Origin: Bryopsis sp. KO-2023
Lineage: Eukaryota > Chlorophyta > Ulvophyceae > Bryopsidales > Bryopsidaceae
Assembly: GCA_030272585.1 (NCBI GenBank)
Contig: BSYQ01000001.1
Location: 2,480,001 to 2,544,000 of the forward strand
Reading direction: 5' to 3'
Length of the DNA: 64,000 nucleotides
Shown: positions 1 through 12,460 of the stretch, piece by piece
How the letters are laid out: the number at the start of each line of letters is the position of its first letter
Numbering within the stretch: position 1 is the first letter of the stretch
Made by a program: the position numbers and the translations under genes
The notes under the pieces: generated by a model
Seen by the model: the letters and a program-made list of their open reading frames with translations, nothing else
Database searches by the model: none
What the model was told of the DNA's origin: nothing

Positions 1-3000
1 GAGAACAAGTTTCTGGAGAATTTGCTTCGAATCAGGAGGAAAGACAAAGATATTTTCGAAAAGGATACAAAGCTGTTCAGTTCTTCGTCCGAGGACGAGG
101 AAGAGGGGGCGCTGTCAGAAGACGGCCAAGATCAGGAAACCGAGCCGGCTCCTCTTTACCTGAAAGATGTGCAAACTGGAAGGGTAAGGATCGAACGAAA
201 TGGACAGTCAAAGCAACGGAAAGTCCAATGGATTCTAATGATGTGCATAGTTCCCCAAAGACAACTGCTAGGGTGGAAAACCCTTGGTTATCTCCTTGAC
301 AGAATAACCACAGGGTTGGATCCATATATATTGGCAGAAAGGAATTTAGGGCTGGTAAATCTGAAGTTCACTGGGATTGAGTGGTGTGTTTGCATATAGC
401 TCATGACGGAAGGTGCCGATGTTTTTTCGACATCGGAGGAAGAGGAGGAGGAGGAGGACGACGATGATGCTGAAGGATTGGTGGAGGGTGCAGGCAGCGG
501 TTACGATGAGGGAAAGCGTCTGGGCAACAGGATTCGCCGATTGAACTACAACCAGGATCAAAAACTCCTTCGCTCCCAGTTTCTCGAAGCCGCCGCACAG
601 TCCGGGGAAGAATCCGATGGAAATGATTTCGGAGGGCTCATGAGGGTGGATCGAGATGAACCGTCCTCCGAGGAAGACGAGGAGGAGGTGGCCAAGACCA
701 AGGCGTTGCTGGATAATTTGTTCGACAAAGGGGAGAGTTTGACCAAGGATGATGCGTTCCTGAAGGATTTCATCGCCAATCAGCAGTGGGTGGAGGCGGA
801 GCTGTCAGGAGAGGAAGGCGAGGATGAGGGGCCGGATCCTAACAAAGACGAGGAGTTTCTGGAAAAGGCGGACACCTACGAAGCCACGTACAATTACCGA
901 TTCGAGGTTGGTGGGATGTCAGTCATCGTCCTCAAGCAGCATGCGTGAGGTTGGATTTTTTTTGTTGTTGGTTTAAATGTTTGGTCGATGTGTGTTTAGG
1001 AGCCGGGATCTGCTCAAATCGTGACCTACCCGAGGTTTTCCAGCACGTCGCTAAGGAAAACGGAGGGCAAAAGGAAGCGGCGAAGGGAAAAGAAAAAACA
1101 GAAAAAAGCTGAGAAGATGGAAAAAGATTTGCTGGCTTTGAAGACCGAGAAAAATTTGAAAAGGAAGCAGATCCAGAGCAAGTAAGGGATGGGGCAGCAA
1201 GGTTCCTTGATTTTTTCGTCAGAAATATAATTTGTTTCTGTGATCATGGGTTGCTTTGAAATGATTCGGCCCTGGGGAAGAAGAGACAGGCTTATTTTTT
1301 TTTCTGCTGTGCGTAATAAAAGTTTCTGTAAACTTTTTGATCGGTAGGATCGAAGAGCTTTCCGCTGCAGCTGGTGGAGGTGCCCCAACGAAAGACCTTC
1401 TTGATGAGCTGCTGAAAGGAGATTTCGACATGGACGATTGGGATGCCAGGATGGCAGCCACATACAACGATGACTACTATGAGGTGAAAATCAATATATA
1501 TTCATTTAAAAAAATAATAATTCTACCATTGATAATAGAACTCCCCCTCAAGTGCACTTTGTGTGTTGAACCTTGACCAGAGCATTCCTGCTGTTACTTT
1601 CTCACAGTCTTTTAACTTTCTGAGGTCTAATTTAGCGCTGCCTGAGAATTTTCCCTGTCGTCTTTTTTCGGGATACTTTTTATATTAATTTTCTGGGGAT
1701 GTGTCTGAGAGAGCGTTATTTTCAAATTTTTTTATTTATTTTTTTCGTGGTGCCTCAGCATGACGATGGTGAATGGGATGGAGCCCCAAAAGATGAAACC
1801 AAAAAAGACGCTGTTGATGGCGATGAAGCTGAGGAGGGGGACCACAAGAGGCAAAAAGCAACAAGGGAAATATCTTCGGAAGGCCGTGCAGAACTCCAGA
1901 ATCTGATTCAGGATTACTACGGTTTGGACCACGAGGAAAACATCGATGGTGTGAAGTGTCGATTCAGATATGTGCAGGTGAGTGGGGTCCAGAGGGGGGG
2001 GGGAGAGGGGGGCTTTTTTGGATGCAGAAAAAGCTGGGTGTCGGTGTTGCTGGATGTGCCGATGTCGAAAAATACATCCATGGATGTATCCATGTCTGTT
2101 TCTGCACATGAAAAATCCTTGAAGGGGTGGTCTTGTTTTGGGGGATATGCTTTTTAACGCTGCTTATTGCTATACCTCGGGACAAACAACGGTTTTTTTT
2201 TTCTTGCTATATATATATATTTTTTCCTTCTGTGTTAGTTTTTCTTTGTTTTTTGTTTTTTTATCTTTTTGTTATTTATCCCATTCAATTGTGTGTTTGT
2301 TTTTTTCTCTTGGGAGTGAGGTTTCTAACTGATTGAGATACAGCATTGAAGTTTTGCTTTCTGTTGGGCGGTTGGCAGGTGCCCAAGGATTCTTTTGGCT
2401 TGACAGTGGAGGAGATCTTATCCCTGGATGACAAGGATCTCAACGCGTTCGTCGGGAGGAGGCAACTGGACCCCTATCGGGAGGATGCCAAGAATTACAA
2501 AGTGAATCCTTACAAACTGAAGGACGTGAAAAGGAAAGTGGATTACAGCCGCTTCAAACGCAAGCATGAGGACGATGCCGATGCCGAAAAAGTACCGGAA
2601 CCTGAGGGGAAGGATGAAGAAAAGATCGATCCAGAAGGGGGTGCCGAGGATGAAACCACAGCAGCCGAAGTGGCCAAACAGAAAAGACTGGCCTCGTATT
2701 CTAGAGACACTCTCCAGCCAAAGGTAACCAACCGTTTCAACACAGGAAGAAAATCCCTCCTTACTAATCGCTTGGTGTGATTGTGGGCTGACCTCGTTTT
2801 TGTTGCCTTATCCTCGGAGTTATGGGGTGCGATCGGAATCAAGGCTGGATTCTGAAATGTGGTTTGTATTTGCAGAACAAGAAAGTGAGGGATGATGATC
2901 CCAAAAAGAAAAAGAGGAAGCAGCAAGTCGTCGAGGATCCATCCAAAAAGCTTCCAAAGTCTCAAAGAAAGAATTTGGCCAGGAAGAGGAGACGAGAATC

Positions 3001-3043
3001 GAAACGAGGCGACGCAGCCAAGCCAGCCACAGTCAAAGAATGA
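1..3043 (+). CDS. KRI1: KRI1-family ribosome biogenesis protein (5' end outside window)
   Basis: Nucleolar protein of the KRI1 family, needed for 40S subunit maturation in yeast. Exons as I read them: 1-183, 400-906, 1000-1181, 1348-1483, 1759-1977, 2379-2723, 2876-3043. All introns are GT-AG, phases agree, and 579 residues are visible; the N-terminus lies before the window. Family marks: strongly acidic E/D runs, FLKDFIANQQW (about 780), the YNYRFEEPGS block across the exon 2/3 junction, a lysine/arginine-rich coiled segment after it, the conserved FGLTVEEILSLDDKDLNAFV segment (2390-2450), and a basic C-terminus that looks like a nuclear or nucleolar targeting region. The gene is followed by about 640 bp of intergenic DNA before the desaturase. 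Nothing looks broken. Family assignment rests on block order and remembered KRI1 homologues. Confidence 0.9.
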
Positions 3044-3680
3044 CTAATTGATTTGGGAGCAGGGTGTTCAGTCATATTCATCATGTTGAGATTCCCAAGA
3101 GTGTTTTTTTTGTGTAGGCTGGTGTTATCTGGCTTTGGATGGCAAGTTCGTGGTTGTGAATTCTTTGCTGTAAGCTTTGTGTCAGTCCTTTTTCGTTTTG
3201 TTTTTTGAAATTCCAGAACCACTTGGTCGACCAGATCAGTCTTTTTGATCAGATTCCTTTCTTTTGAGCAGGGAAAAAGTGATCGATGTTGTATTGCAAG
3301 CAGAAGCAAGAAAACGACCCAAAAACCTCGAATCATTTTGGCGGCGGGATCTCAAACGAGCCCCGTGAAATGCACCCAAAGTCCATTTTCAGTAAATCAG
3401 ATTGCCCCCCCCCTCCAAAAAAAGCTGACGATGGGGTCTTTGGGATGCGTTTGCCCGACGCGGGGCAAGCTGCGTGCTTCGCGCGTTGCACGGGTCGAGA
3501 TCAATTGATTACACCTGACGTCAGCGAATCACCATACCGTCCCCAGTCCTTCATCGCCCTAACTTTTTTCGCCCTGCGTCATCGAAAGCCGATTGCTGGG
3601 GCACAGACGAACTCGAACCGCTTCCCATAGCTCAATTTTTATTCTTGCCTTTGGGGGTCGGATCGGAGAAGCCTGCGACG
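3044..3680. other. Intergenic region, KRI1 3' flank and desaturase 5' flank
   Basis: I see no coding or RNA gene here. The first half is T-rich and would hold the KRI1 3' UTR. The last 200 bases (about 3440-3680) are richer in GC and CpG and probably contain the promoter and 5' UTR of the desaturase; no clear TATA box is visible. Confidence 0.5.
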
Positions 3681-6358
3681 ATGCACGCAAGCAGCCTGCT
3701 ACCCCAGCAATGTAACGCGCTTCGTCGGGCGAAGGGTGGACGTACTGTGGGCGTTCGCCGGGGGCCCGTTGCCGTAAGGGCTATTCAAGCGGCACCGTCC
3801 ACGGCACCGGCGGTCGGAGAGGGACCCATTATTATCGATGGCCAGGTCGCACACAGCGCCAGCAAGGAGTCGTTGGAACTCTTAAAAAGCATGGATGGAT
3901 ACATCGAGGAAAACGTGAGTTTCGCGTATAGACACGCAAAACGAGGGTGCAAACGGGCCCAATCGCGACACGAATGGGCAAACGGGTTTTTCCGCTGGGA
4001 ACGCGAAGCTCTTGGCGCTGTTTTCGTCCCCGAAAAATGAGCTATCGTCGAGTTTTGTCGCGATTCGGTTTCTGGGGTGTTTGGATTCGCGTTTTGAAGC
4101 CTGACGGTTGGGACTTACAGGTGGTGCCTTTGCTGAAGCCTGTAGAAAAATGCTGGCAAGCTACAGATCTGCTCCCACTCCCACATGAAGAGCAGTTCAT
4201 TGATGAGGTGACCCCCCCCCCCCCCTTGCTATGCACTGAGACTTCCTTTCTTGGCACAAACCACCCCTTCAAATGGAAGCTTCAAGTGGGGTGTGTTGGA
4301 AGCCACACACTTCCTCTTGCAAACCACGCCCTTTGCTGTTGTTTGAACAAAACAGAGATCGACCAAATGAAATGCAGACACGATCGAAACATGAAATCAT
4401 ACAAAAGACTTGATAAAATAATCCACCCCTCCTTCTAAGGAAGCGGGACCTGCAAAGCCTCGTCGACTTTCAGGGAAAGCTTTTAGGGGGGAGGTGGCTG
4501 CTCCATCCGCCATTTTTGATGGTTGAAATTTGAATGTTAGATCAAGGAGCTTCGGGAGCGAAGTGAAGCTCTCCCCATCGATTATTTGGTGGTTCTAGTG
4601 GGCGACACGATCACCGAGGAAGCCCTCCCCACGTACATGACTATGCTTAACGCGTTGGATGGAGTTCGGGATGAGACTGGTGCCCAGCAATCTTGTTGGG
4701 GACGATGGACCAGAGCTTGGACTGCTGAGGAGAATCGCCACGGTGATGCTCTCAACAAATATCTGTACTTGAGCGGGAGGGTGGACATGAGGGCTATGGA
4801 GATCACGATTCAAAATTTGATCGGATCTGGAATGGACCCCAAGACGGAGAACAACCCCTACATGGGATTCATCTATACGTCTTTCCAAGAGAGGGCAACC
4901 AGGGTCAGTGAATTATCATGGGAAATTTTTTGCTATACAACTTTCTTTTTTCAACTTGTTTTTAGTGAAGAAGTACTGGTGAATTTCGGTTGGGTTATTT
5001 GGAGTGGATATCGGGTTGCAAACAGGGGTTTCTGCTTCCGGCGTATTATTTTTCGGATTCCGAAAAAGTGTGAGTCATTGTCTTGGAGGAGGACCACGTT
5101 TCTTTGGTCAAAAAATATCCAAAAATAGAAATGGGAAAAAAGGTGAGGAAGAACCCTAACTGTGAGAATGGGGGCTGTGTTTTGTAGGTTTCGCATGGAA
5201 ACTGTGCCAATCACGCAAAGAAGTTGGGAGATGAAACGCTGAGCAAAATGTGTGGCTTAATCGCTTCTGATGAGGCCCGGCACGAAACAGCCTACAAGAA
5301 GGTAAAACTCCTCTTTTGTGCTTTTGTTTTTTTTTCCTGACGTCTTCTCAAAAGGCAATCCCACATCAATTTCCTGTGGAAAGCGGCAACCGCTAAAAAA
5401 AAACACAGAAAAGACTGGAACAAAGAACCCCACCAGCGCATCTTGCCTCTTGAGGTTTTTGCGGAATCAGGACAACTGGATAGCATTCACCCAATCGTTG
5501 CAAATGCATGTTCAGAACCATTTTTTTTTCCCGAGGAAAAATAATTTCACATTCTTTTGGTTGGTCTGCTGCAGATTGTGGATGAGTTGTTTCGATTGGA
5601 TCCAAGCGGGGCCATGTGCGCCTTCGAATCCATGATGAGGAAGCAGATCGTCATGCCGGCTCATTTGATGAACGATTGCGCACACGAGGACCTGAACGGT
5701 GGTAGAAATCTGTTTGCTGATTATTCTTCGGTGGCCGAGAGGGTGGGGGTCTACACAGCCAACGACTATGCTGACATCATGGAGAACCTCATTGCTCGAT
5801 GGCACGTCACCAATTTGACTGGGTTGTCGGAGGAAGCCATGGCTGCCCAGGAATACGTGTGCAAAATGCCACCTCGGATCAGGAAGCTTGCTGACCGCGC
5901 CTCAAGTAAGGAATCCTCTCTTCTTTTTTCTAGAAAAAAGGAAAAGTAATAACTCTGTGTGCAGTTTTATCTTGTGGTTTTGACAGATTTTCTCCAGGCT
6001 GGATGATTTTTTTTTCCAATTTTCGTTGTTTTTTTTTGCTTTTTATACTAAAAAGTCTAAGAGGTCTTTTTCAATATGAGGGAGGGGGGCTCTTTTGTGG
6101 TTAAATGGATTGAAATTATGTTTTGGGAATGAGCGTCGATTTTGTCCTACAATCATGGTGCAGGGAGGTCCATATTTTTAAATAGTGATATGAGAGGCTT
6201 GTTCTGTTTGAATGTTTTGGATTGAATAATTGCAGAAATTAATCATGGGATCTTGCCCCCCCTTTGTGTGAACAGGCAGGAAGAACCGTGGAAAGATTCA
6301 GGAGGCCAAGTTTAGCTGGCTTTTCAACGAGTCGGTGAAACTTTACGGAACTAAGTGA
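3681..6358 (+). CDS. FAB2: Plastid stearoyl-/acyl-ACP Delta9 desaturase
   Basis: Soluble diiron desaturase that introduces the Delta9 double bond into stearoyl-ACP in the plastid stroma using reduced ferredoxin and O2. Exons: 3681-3914, 4121-4207, 4541-4903, 5188-5301, 5575-5905, 6276-6358; 403 residues, the usual plant length. Residues 1 to about 35 are rich in Arg/Ala/Val and look like a chloroplast transit peptide. Diiron ligands are seen in [19 protein letters not shown] (about residue 171) and SDEARHE (about 256), the two ExxH-type motifs of the family. Other family blocks are [39 protein letters not shown] and the C-terminal [15 protein letters not shown]. Phases close and no key residue is missing. 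The start at 3681 is the only ATG that precedes a transit-like leader in frame. Substrate chain length cannot be told from sequence alone. Confidence 0.96.
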
Positions 6359-7910
6359 GCTCTTGCGTCCCAAAAAGAAAAGAGCGTGGCGTGTAATGAG
6401 CAGGCTTCTGGTGTGCAGTGAAGATATAAAAAGGAAAAAAAAAAAAAACAGAAAAAAAAGCCCCCCTTTATTCTTGGAAATTGATGTTGGCTGTGAAGCC
6501 TGACAGCAAGCAAATCCACTTTTCGGATATATTTCGTGTGCCGCCATATACATGGTTCCTGTCGTTTCTTTCTTTTTTTTTTTTTTTCCAAATATATTTT
6601 TCTTTGTCTTTCTTTTTTTCTTTTTACGTCTAATAGCAGCCATTTATAATTTCATTTATAAGAAAGTGGTGACCTGATTTTCATGCGGTTTGCGATGGAG
6701 CGATGGGGGGATGGGTCAGACATATGGTGGTGTTTTTCGAGAGGTGCTTGAAAGGATGGGATAAAAAAAAGCCATAACGAGAGGAGAGATTTGCTTGGGA
6801 TTTGTTTGCTCTTTTTTTTTTTTCAATATAAATTAGTCATATGAGCTTGCAGCGTGTTTTGTTGCGGGGTGGGGTGGGGTGCATCCTGACAACTGGGATA
6901 TGATGAAGGGGTTGTTCTTTTGTACCCGAGTAGTAGCGTTTTGGATGCGACTTTTTTGGGTTGACAGGGTTTCCAGTCCGAAGGTTGGTTTAAAAAAAAA
7001 AAAGAGAGAGAAAAGAGTGAGAAAAAAGAGTAAGAAAAAGAAGAAGAAGAAAATGTGGAAATTGTGATACCGTTATCTGTTGTTGTGTGTGCTCTTCGTG
7101 TGCATGCAACCCAAATACGATCGAACAGATCTTGCACGCTTTTTTGTGGGTTTTTTTTTTTTTCGGAAAAGGTTGGGTTAACAGATGAACACCGAGCTTA
7201 AGGACATGAAGTAATCATTGTTTTGTGCATGAAACTTCCTTGAAAAAATGCCTCATGATGAAACCGATTCAGGCCGTGGTGATGGTGGTGAAGGGAACAG
7301 AAAGGAGCAGCAACAGGGTTAAAATCTCAGGAATTTCTGAGATGCTATGTGAATCTCTTATGTGGAACTCGAGTTGCTATGGAAAAGGATGGCACCTTTG
7401 GTCCACCATCAATTCCCATCATATCGTTTCCACCTTTTTTACTGCTCCATATATCCCTTGGGTTTTATCGAAGTGGCTTAATGTATTACTTAATCTGTGC
7501 CGGTGGTTCTTTATCGCCGCCTCCACCCCCAACCCCTTTTTCAGATTTTTCCAATGGTGTTCGAAGTCCATGCACCGTTGTCAGAGCTGGGTTGGCGGAT
7601 CAACCTCGTAGATCTGTCAGTATTTACCCTGTCAATTCCGCCCACCTAAATGGATGGAGACGTCACTGCCTCCAGTGTTGCCACCCATTGTAGTATTAGT
7701 TTTCTCGCCAAATCGTTTACAAGTGGTGGGCATTTGAACCGTTTTGGGGTGAAACGGCTGTCTTTCAAGCCAAGGACGAATTGTTCTCCCTTGAATTGTG
7801 GGCGCTAGGAGGCCATTTGCCGACTTGCCCAACCCCACATCATCCAACCGCTGCTCCAACAAGGCCCGAATGTAAGAAGAGCCCGGAACGGATAACCAAA
7901 CGTATTGATC
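6359..7910. other. Intergenic region, T-rich
   Basis: No gene recognised. The part next to the desaturase holds long poly(A) and poly(T) runs (about 6430-6630, 6810-6830, 6990-7050, 7140-7165). About 7560-7910 is more balanced in composition and should contain the promoter and 5' UTR of the next gene. Short open frames here show no family features. Confidence 0.45.
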
Positions 7911-10798
7911 ATGGTACTCCTTCGCTTCTGCACCCCCGAGGTTCGTTGGGGCTCGCTCAAAGCGCAGCCTTCCTGTGGCCACTCTTCCGAACCACGCCAT
8001 CACAAACCGTGCGTCTCCAGCCCGGGGGCCTTCCGTACGAGCAGCAAAGCGAGGCTGGCGACTCTGCGTAACGGGTTGTGGGCGTTTCCGCGACGCACGG
8101 GCCGGTTTTTGTGCTCAGCCGCAGTGAATGAGGGGAAACAAGATGTCGAGGACATTGGCAGCGGGGAACAAGTTGGAGGTGTTGCTGAGGAAAATGGAGC
8201 TGCCACATCAGAGGTGGGAGTGGTGGAAGATTGGGGATCTGACCCCCCACAGAAAGATTGGGATGGAGCAACAGTCATTCCCAGAAAGAAGCGAGGTGAG
8301 CTCCTCCCCCCCCCCTCTTCCTCATGATCTGACACACATACGGAACCCAATAAGGCCGTTTCAGAATTTGTTGATTTGCTTCCATGAAATCGTCATTCCC
8401 ATGTGAACAGTGATCTTACGTGTGGTGTGTTTTTCCCCTGAACCAGGAATTATCGCTGCAATCGTGGGCGTTTTTATTTTGATTGGAGGCACCATAGCAG
8501 CCATTCAAGCGATTGGTTCGTACAAGGCCAGCGATGCCTACAAGACTTCAGCTTCGGCCGCACCCCCTGTTTCGACTGAAAGAGATACCAGTGAAGGCAA
8601 AGAAACGCAAGCAGACAAGACGGCAGGTACCGTTGCTGCCGACGATGTTGAAGATTGGAGTATCACAACTGCTGCTGCTGCTGGCGATGTGGCGATTCAG
8701 CCAGACAAAACCGCAGTTGAGTTGCCTGCGGAAATCCCTGTCCAAGATTTCAAAGAGGTGGAGCAGTGGGGTGCCACCGTTCCCAGCATGGAGGGGGCAT
8801 TGGATGTGGAAGTCGGTCAGAGTGGAAAATTTGAGGTCGACAGTGCTGCATCGGACCTCCAATCCCCCTCGGATGCTGGCCAGTTTGCAGCAGCTGTTTT
8901 CACTGATGAGGTGATCGACACTGAGGCAGAAGAAGCTGCTGAAAAAGCTGCGATGGAGGCTGCCAAAGCTGCTGAGATAGTCGAAGCACTGGGAGCGATG
9001 GTGGCAGCAGAAGCCAACAAAGCGGTTGAGGCCATCAAGGATGTTGACCCAAGCAAAGCTGCTGAGATAATTGAAGCAGTGGGAGCCACTATGGCTGCGG
9101 AAGCCACCAAGGCAGTGGATGCCATCAAGGCAGTCGAAGCAGCCAAAGCTGCTGAAGCTGCTGAAACAGTTCAAGCAGTGGAAGGCACTGTAGCAGCAGA
9201 GGCCACCAGAGCGGTGGATACCTTCAAGGCATTTGGAGCAACCAAAGAGGCAGAGGCCACCAAAGCGGTGGATTCCTTCAAGGCATTTGGAGCAACCAAA
9301 GAGGCAGAAGCCACCAAAGCGGTGGATTCCTTCAAGGCATTTGGAGCAACCAAACAGGCAGAAGCCACCGAGGCGGTGAAGGCCACCAAAGCTGATGCCA
9401 CCGAGGCGGTAGAGGCCACCAAAGCTGATGCAACCAAGGCGGTAGAGAGCATCAAAGCTGGGGCTACCAAGGCAGCAGAGATTGCTGATGAGAAAACCGC
9501 TAAGGCTGTAGAGGCCATGGAAGCAGAGGCAGCCAAAGCAGTCGAGGCTGTCAAAGCATTGGAGGACAAATCTAAGGCAGAACCAGTGGCCACCGTGGCA
9601 TTGGCAAAGGAAATTTTGTCTTCCAATGAAGCTCTTGATGTGGAGGCCCCACCTAAACCCACAATCGAGATCGCCGGTGCTGTTTCTGAGAAGCAAGTTG
9701 CAGAGATTGCCTCAGGAAAGTCTGTGGATGACCTCAGACAACGCGCTATTTTGGCTGCTAGAGCCTCAACGGTGGCAAGTGAAGCTGCAAGAAGAGCAGC
9801 TGCCTATGCCACCGTTTCATCCAAGGCTGCCTCTGAAGCCGCTTTCGCAGCAGAAAGAGGAGCATCTGCGACAGGGGCGGCCTTGGCTGCCATGGAGCTT
9901 GGTGCCGAGGAAGCGATAGTCGAGGTTGGTCAGGATACTTCCGAGATGGAGGTACTAAGGTTTTTTTTGCAATTTTTATCGTTTTGCTGCTCGAAATGGA
10001 CTGTCGGTGGTTGATGTAGGATATGTGTGTTGGTGAAAAGGCTGAGAGAAGGGCAATGAGGGCAGCTGAGCTTGCTGCCGAATCAGAGAAGCGAGCAGCC
10101 GAAGCTGCTGGCTTGGCCAGTGCACACACGGATGTTGCAGACCGCCAGGTAATCTGAGTTCTCATGGAGGCCATGCAGCCATTGAATGAAAATAGGACAT
10201 TTTCTCGGTTTTTCCCCAAGACAAGGACATGTACTGTGCCCATTTTTATCGGGGGAGGGGGGAAGTGATGCTGGCTGAATTCTTGCTGGATTGGTGTCTG
10301 CAGGCGGAAATCGCTGAGGAGCTCTCCTCTCTTCACAAGTCGAGAACCACTGAGCTGGTGGAACAAGTTCGAAATACGGTGACGGCATTCTGGGTGGAAT
10401 CGAGAGATTTCGCCGTCGAAGTGGCGACGATGATCAGGCAATGGGTAATCAACCTTGCGCATGGACTGAGCGAGTTCTGGCCTGCCCTGGTGGAGAAAGC
10501 TGAGAACGGAGAAAGGAGCATCGTGGCTTCCTTCAAAGAGTTCTGGTCCTCTGTCGGCGCCTTCTCCGGCACTGTGGTGGCCTCCATCCAGAATCAGCTG
10601 AGCTCTGCTGGCGAATTCGTCGGAGGCTTGAGCTCCATAGGCGATGTCATGCGGGATTTGGCTGCCACTTTGACCAATTTTTCGAAGAACCTCATTTCCA
10701 CCATCGGTACCGCCCTTGGTAAATCGGTGGAGAGCATCCGCAGCCTTTCCGACAGCATCGCGGCGTATCTGAAGGGTCTTGTTCAGAATTTCAAGTGA
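7911..10798 (+). CDS. Alanine-rich repeat protein, single membrane anchor, probable plastid targeting
   Basis: Function unknown. Exons 7911-8295, 8447-9951, 10020-10148, 10304-10798 join in phase to 837 residues. The first 70 or so residues are rich in Arg, Ser and Thr with few acids, like a chloroplast transit peptide. An acidic stretch follows, then a hydrophobic segment at about residues 129-151 (starting GIIAAIVGVFILIGG) that is probably a membrane anchor. The centre (about 9100-9560) is Ala/Lys/Glu/Thr-rich amphipathic repeats, including three near-identical 18-residue units. The C-terminal exon is free of repeats and holds several amphipathic helices containing Trp, Phe and Val (about residues 673-837). 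The composition recalls LEA proteins, apolipoproteins and plastoglobule or thylakoid-shaping helices; I cannot choose between them. ATG 7911 is the first in-frame ATG of the open frame. Confidence 0.8.
9199..9360 (+). repeat. Three tandem 54-bp in-frame coding repeats
   Basis: Three 54-base units encode EATKAVDSFKAFGATKEA with minor changes (TRAVDTF in unit 1, KQA at the end of unit 3). Below them, shorter ATKAD-type 11-residue steps continue to about 9480. The units keep the reading frame and the 3-4 hydrophobic spacing of an amphipathic helix. Confidence 0.9.
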
Positions 10799-11934
10799 AA
10801 AAAAATTCAAGGAGCAGCATTCGGGGCTTCGCCCGTCGTCGGTTCAGTTGGTGGATAATGCAATTGTCTGATTTTTTTTTTCGGGATGTCTTTCATATCC
10901 GCTGTGAGGAGAGTGTCGAAAAACAGATGAATTTCTTTTTCTTTTCCTTTTTTTCCCCTGAAAGTTTTCTCCCATTGATGGGGGGTTGGTACATGGGTGA
11001 AAAAGATATTGCATTCTTTTTCCCGTGGTGAGGATTATTCAAATTCGAAGTACTGCTGTCAGGTTTGATTTGTATCTCACTTTGGATGTTATCTTCTTTT
11101 TTGTTGTTGCACTTGTTTGTGTCAGGGAAGTCGGGATTTCATTTAATTATTTTTCAATATTTCATTTTCTTTTGTTGGGATGGGTTTTTTGTATTGTCGG
11201 ACCTCTCTTGGACATGCAGCATGTCGCGCCAAACAGTGAACTGGGGCTCATCAATCGTCTTTCTTGGTTTTTCCTGAGGTCACAATAAGTTTCTTCAAAC
11301 ATACTGAACTTCACAATGCACACTCAACCCATAAAGTGCTCATCACTTCCATTTTGTTACGAATATATATATATGTATAAATCTTATCCAGAAACTGGCA
11401 AAAGAGGCGAGTGGTAGCATTTCCCGTTTCCTCTGGGTGGGGTCTGCTTCCAGCACCTTGCCGTGGTTCGTGATTCCAGTTGGGAGGAATTTCATCAACG
11501 AAAGCAGTGTTCTATTCGAAGCCTGCTGAACACGTGGCCACTCTGCTGGAGTCGGTTACACCCAACCAGTTCCTTCAACCTCAATGTCAAACTATTTGGA
11601 TGCATTGAAAGGAGTTGAAACACACACACAGATTGGGCGACATCCACTCAGAATTACAAAATCCAAATCATGGGATCGCTTCGGCAGCGATCGAATTCCC
11701 GCAACCCAATGACAGGGCTGTCTCACACAATCCGCTGGAGAGCGTAGCATTGGTGGAGTCGCCAAGGCCAACGCGCGACCTGCACACTCTCAAATTCATT
11801 TGTTTTTCTGAACAAAGGTTAACCCCGCAACCGACGTCTGCATTCGTTGCGATCGGATCCTCCGCGTGTTCAGTTTTCCGCAGCATAAATCGTCGGAATT
11901 CCTTGAAATTTGCTAGGAGGGCGAGTCGGGCTCG
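10799..11934. other. Intergenic region
   Basis: About 1.1 kb without a recognised gene. 10860-11280 is T-rich and fits a 3' UTR and flank. A short (TA)n tract lies at about 11364-11375 and a short (CA)n tract at about 11622-11630. The CpG-containing part from about 11680 to 11934 probably holds the promoter of the CPSF-A-like gene. Confidence 0.45.
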
Positions 11935-12429
11935 ATGTACCTGTGCAAAAGTGTTGTGAGGGGATCCAGCGTGGTGGGGGTGGCTTTGGGGCATTTTCGG
12001 AGCGTCGGTTTTCAAGACTTGGTGCTGTGCAGAGGCACTGTTTTGGAACTGAAAGAGGTCGGACAGGAGCTGGTCCACGTGCACGAGCAAAACATATTCG
12101 CATCTGTGGAAGACATAAAAACTCTGCCAACCAGTTGCTTCTCCTCGACCAGGGTGAGGTTTGGGTTAGGCATGATTCTTGATATCATGTCAAGGCTGGG
12201 ACATATTCTTTGTTTCTTTTTATTCGAAGCTTTGTCGCCCCCTCATTCAAAAATGAGGTAATGTAATATAATGTTATGTTATCTCTTCATGGTTCTGCAA
12301 AGCCAAATCACTTTTTTGAAAAAGTATGTTGGTAATATGTTCGAATATGTTGGTTAGTACACATATTCTTTGATGGCACCACATTTTCCCTGGATTTTTT
12401 TTTATTTTCCAAAATTTACTGTATCCATC

Positions 12430-12460
<31 letters not shown>

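Noticed and set aside
8548-9696. 382-residue open frame on the - strand opposite the alanine-rich gene
   Set aside because: It is the antisense shadow of a GC-biased repetitive coding exon. The + strand frame continues through consistent splice sites, whereas this one does not.
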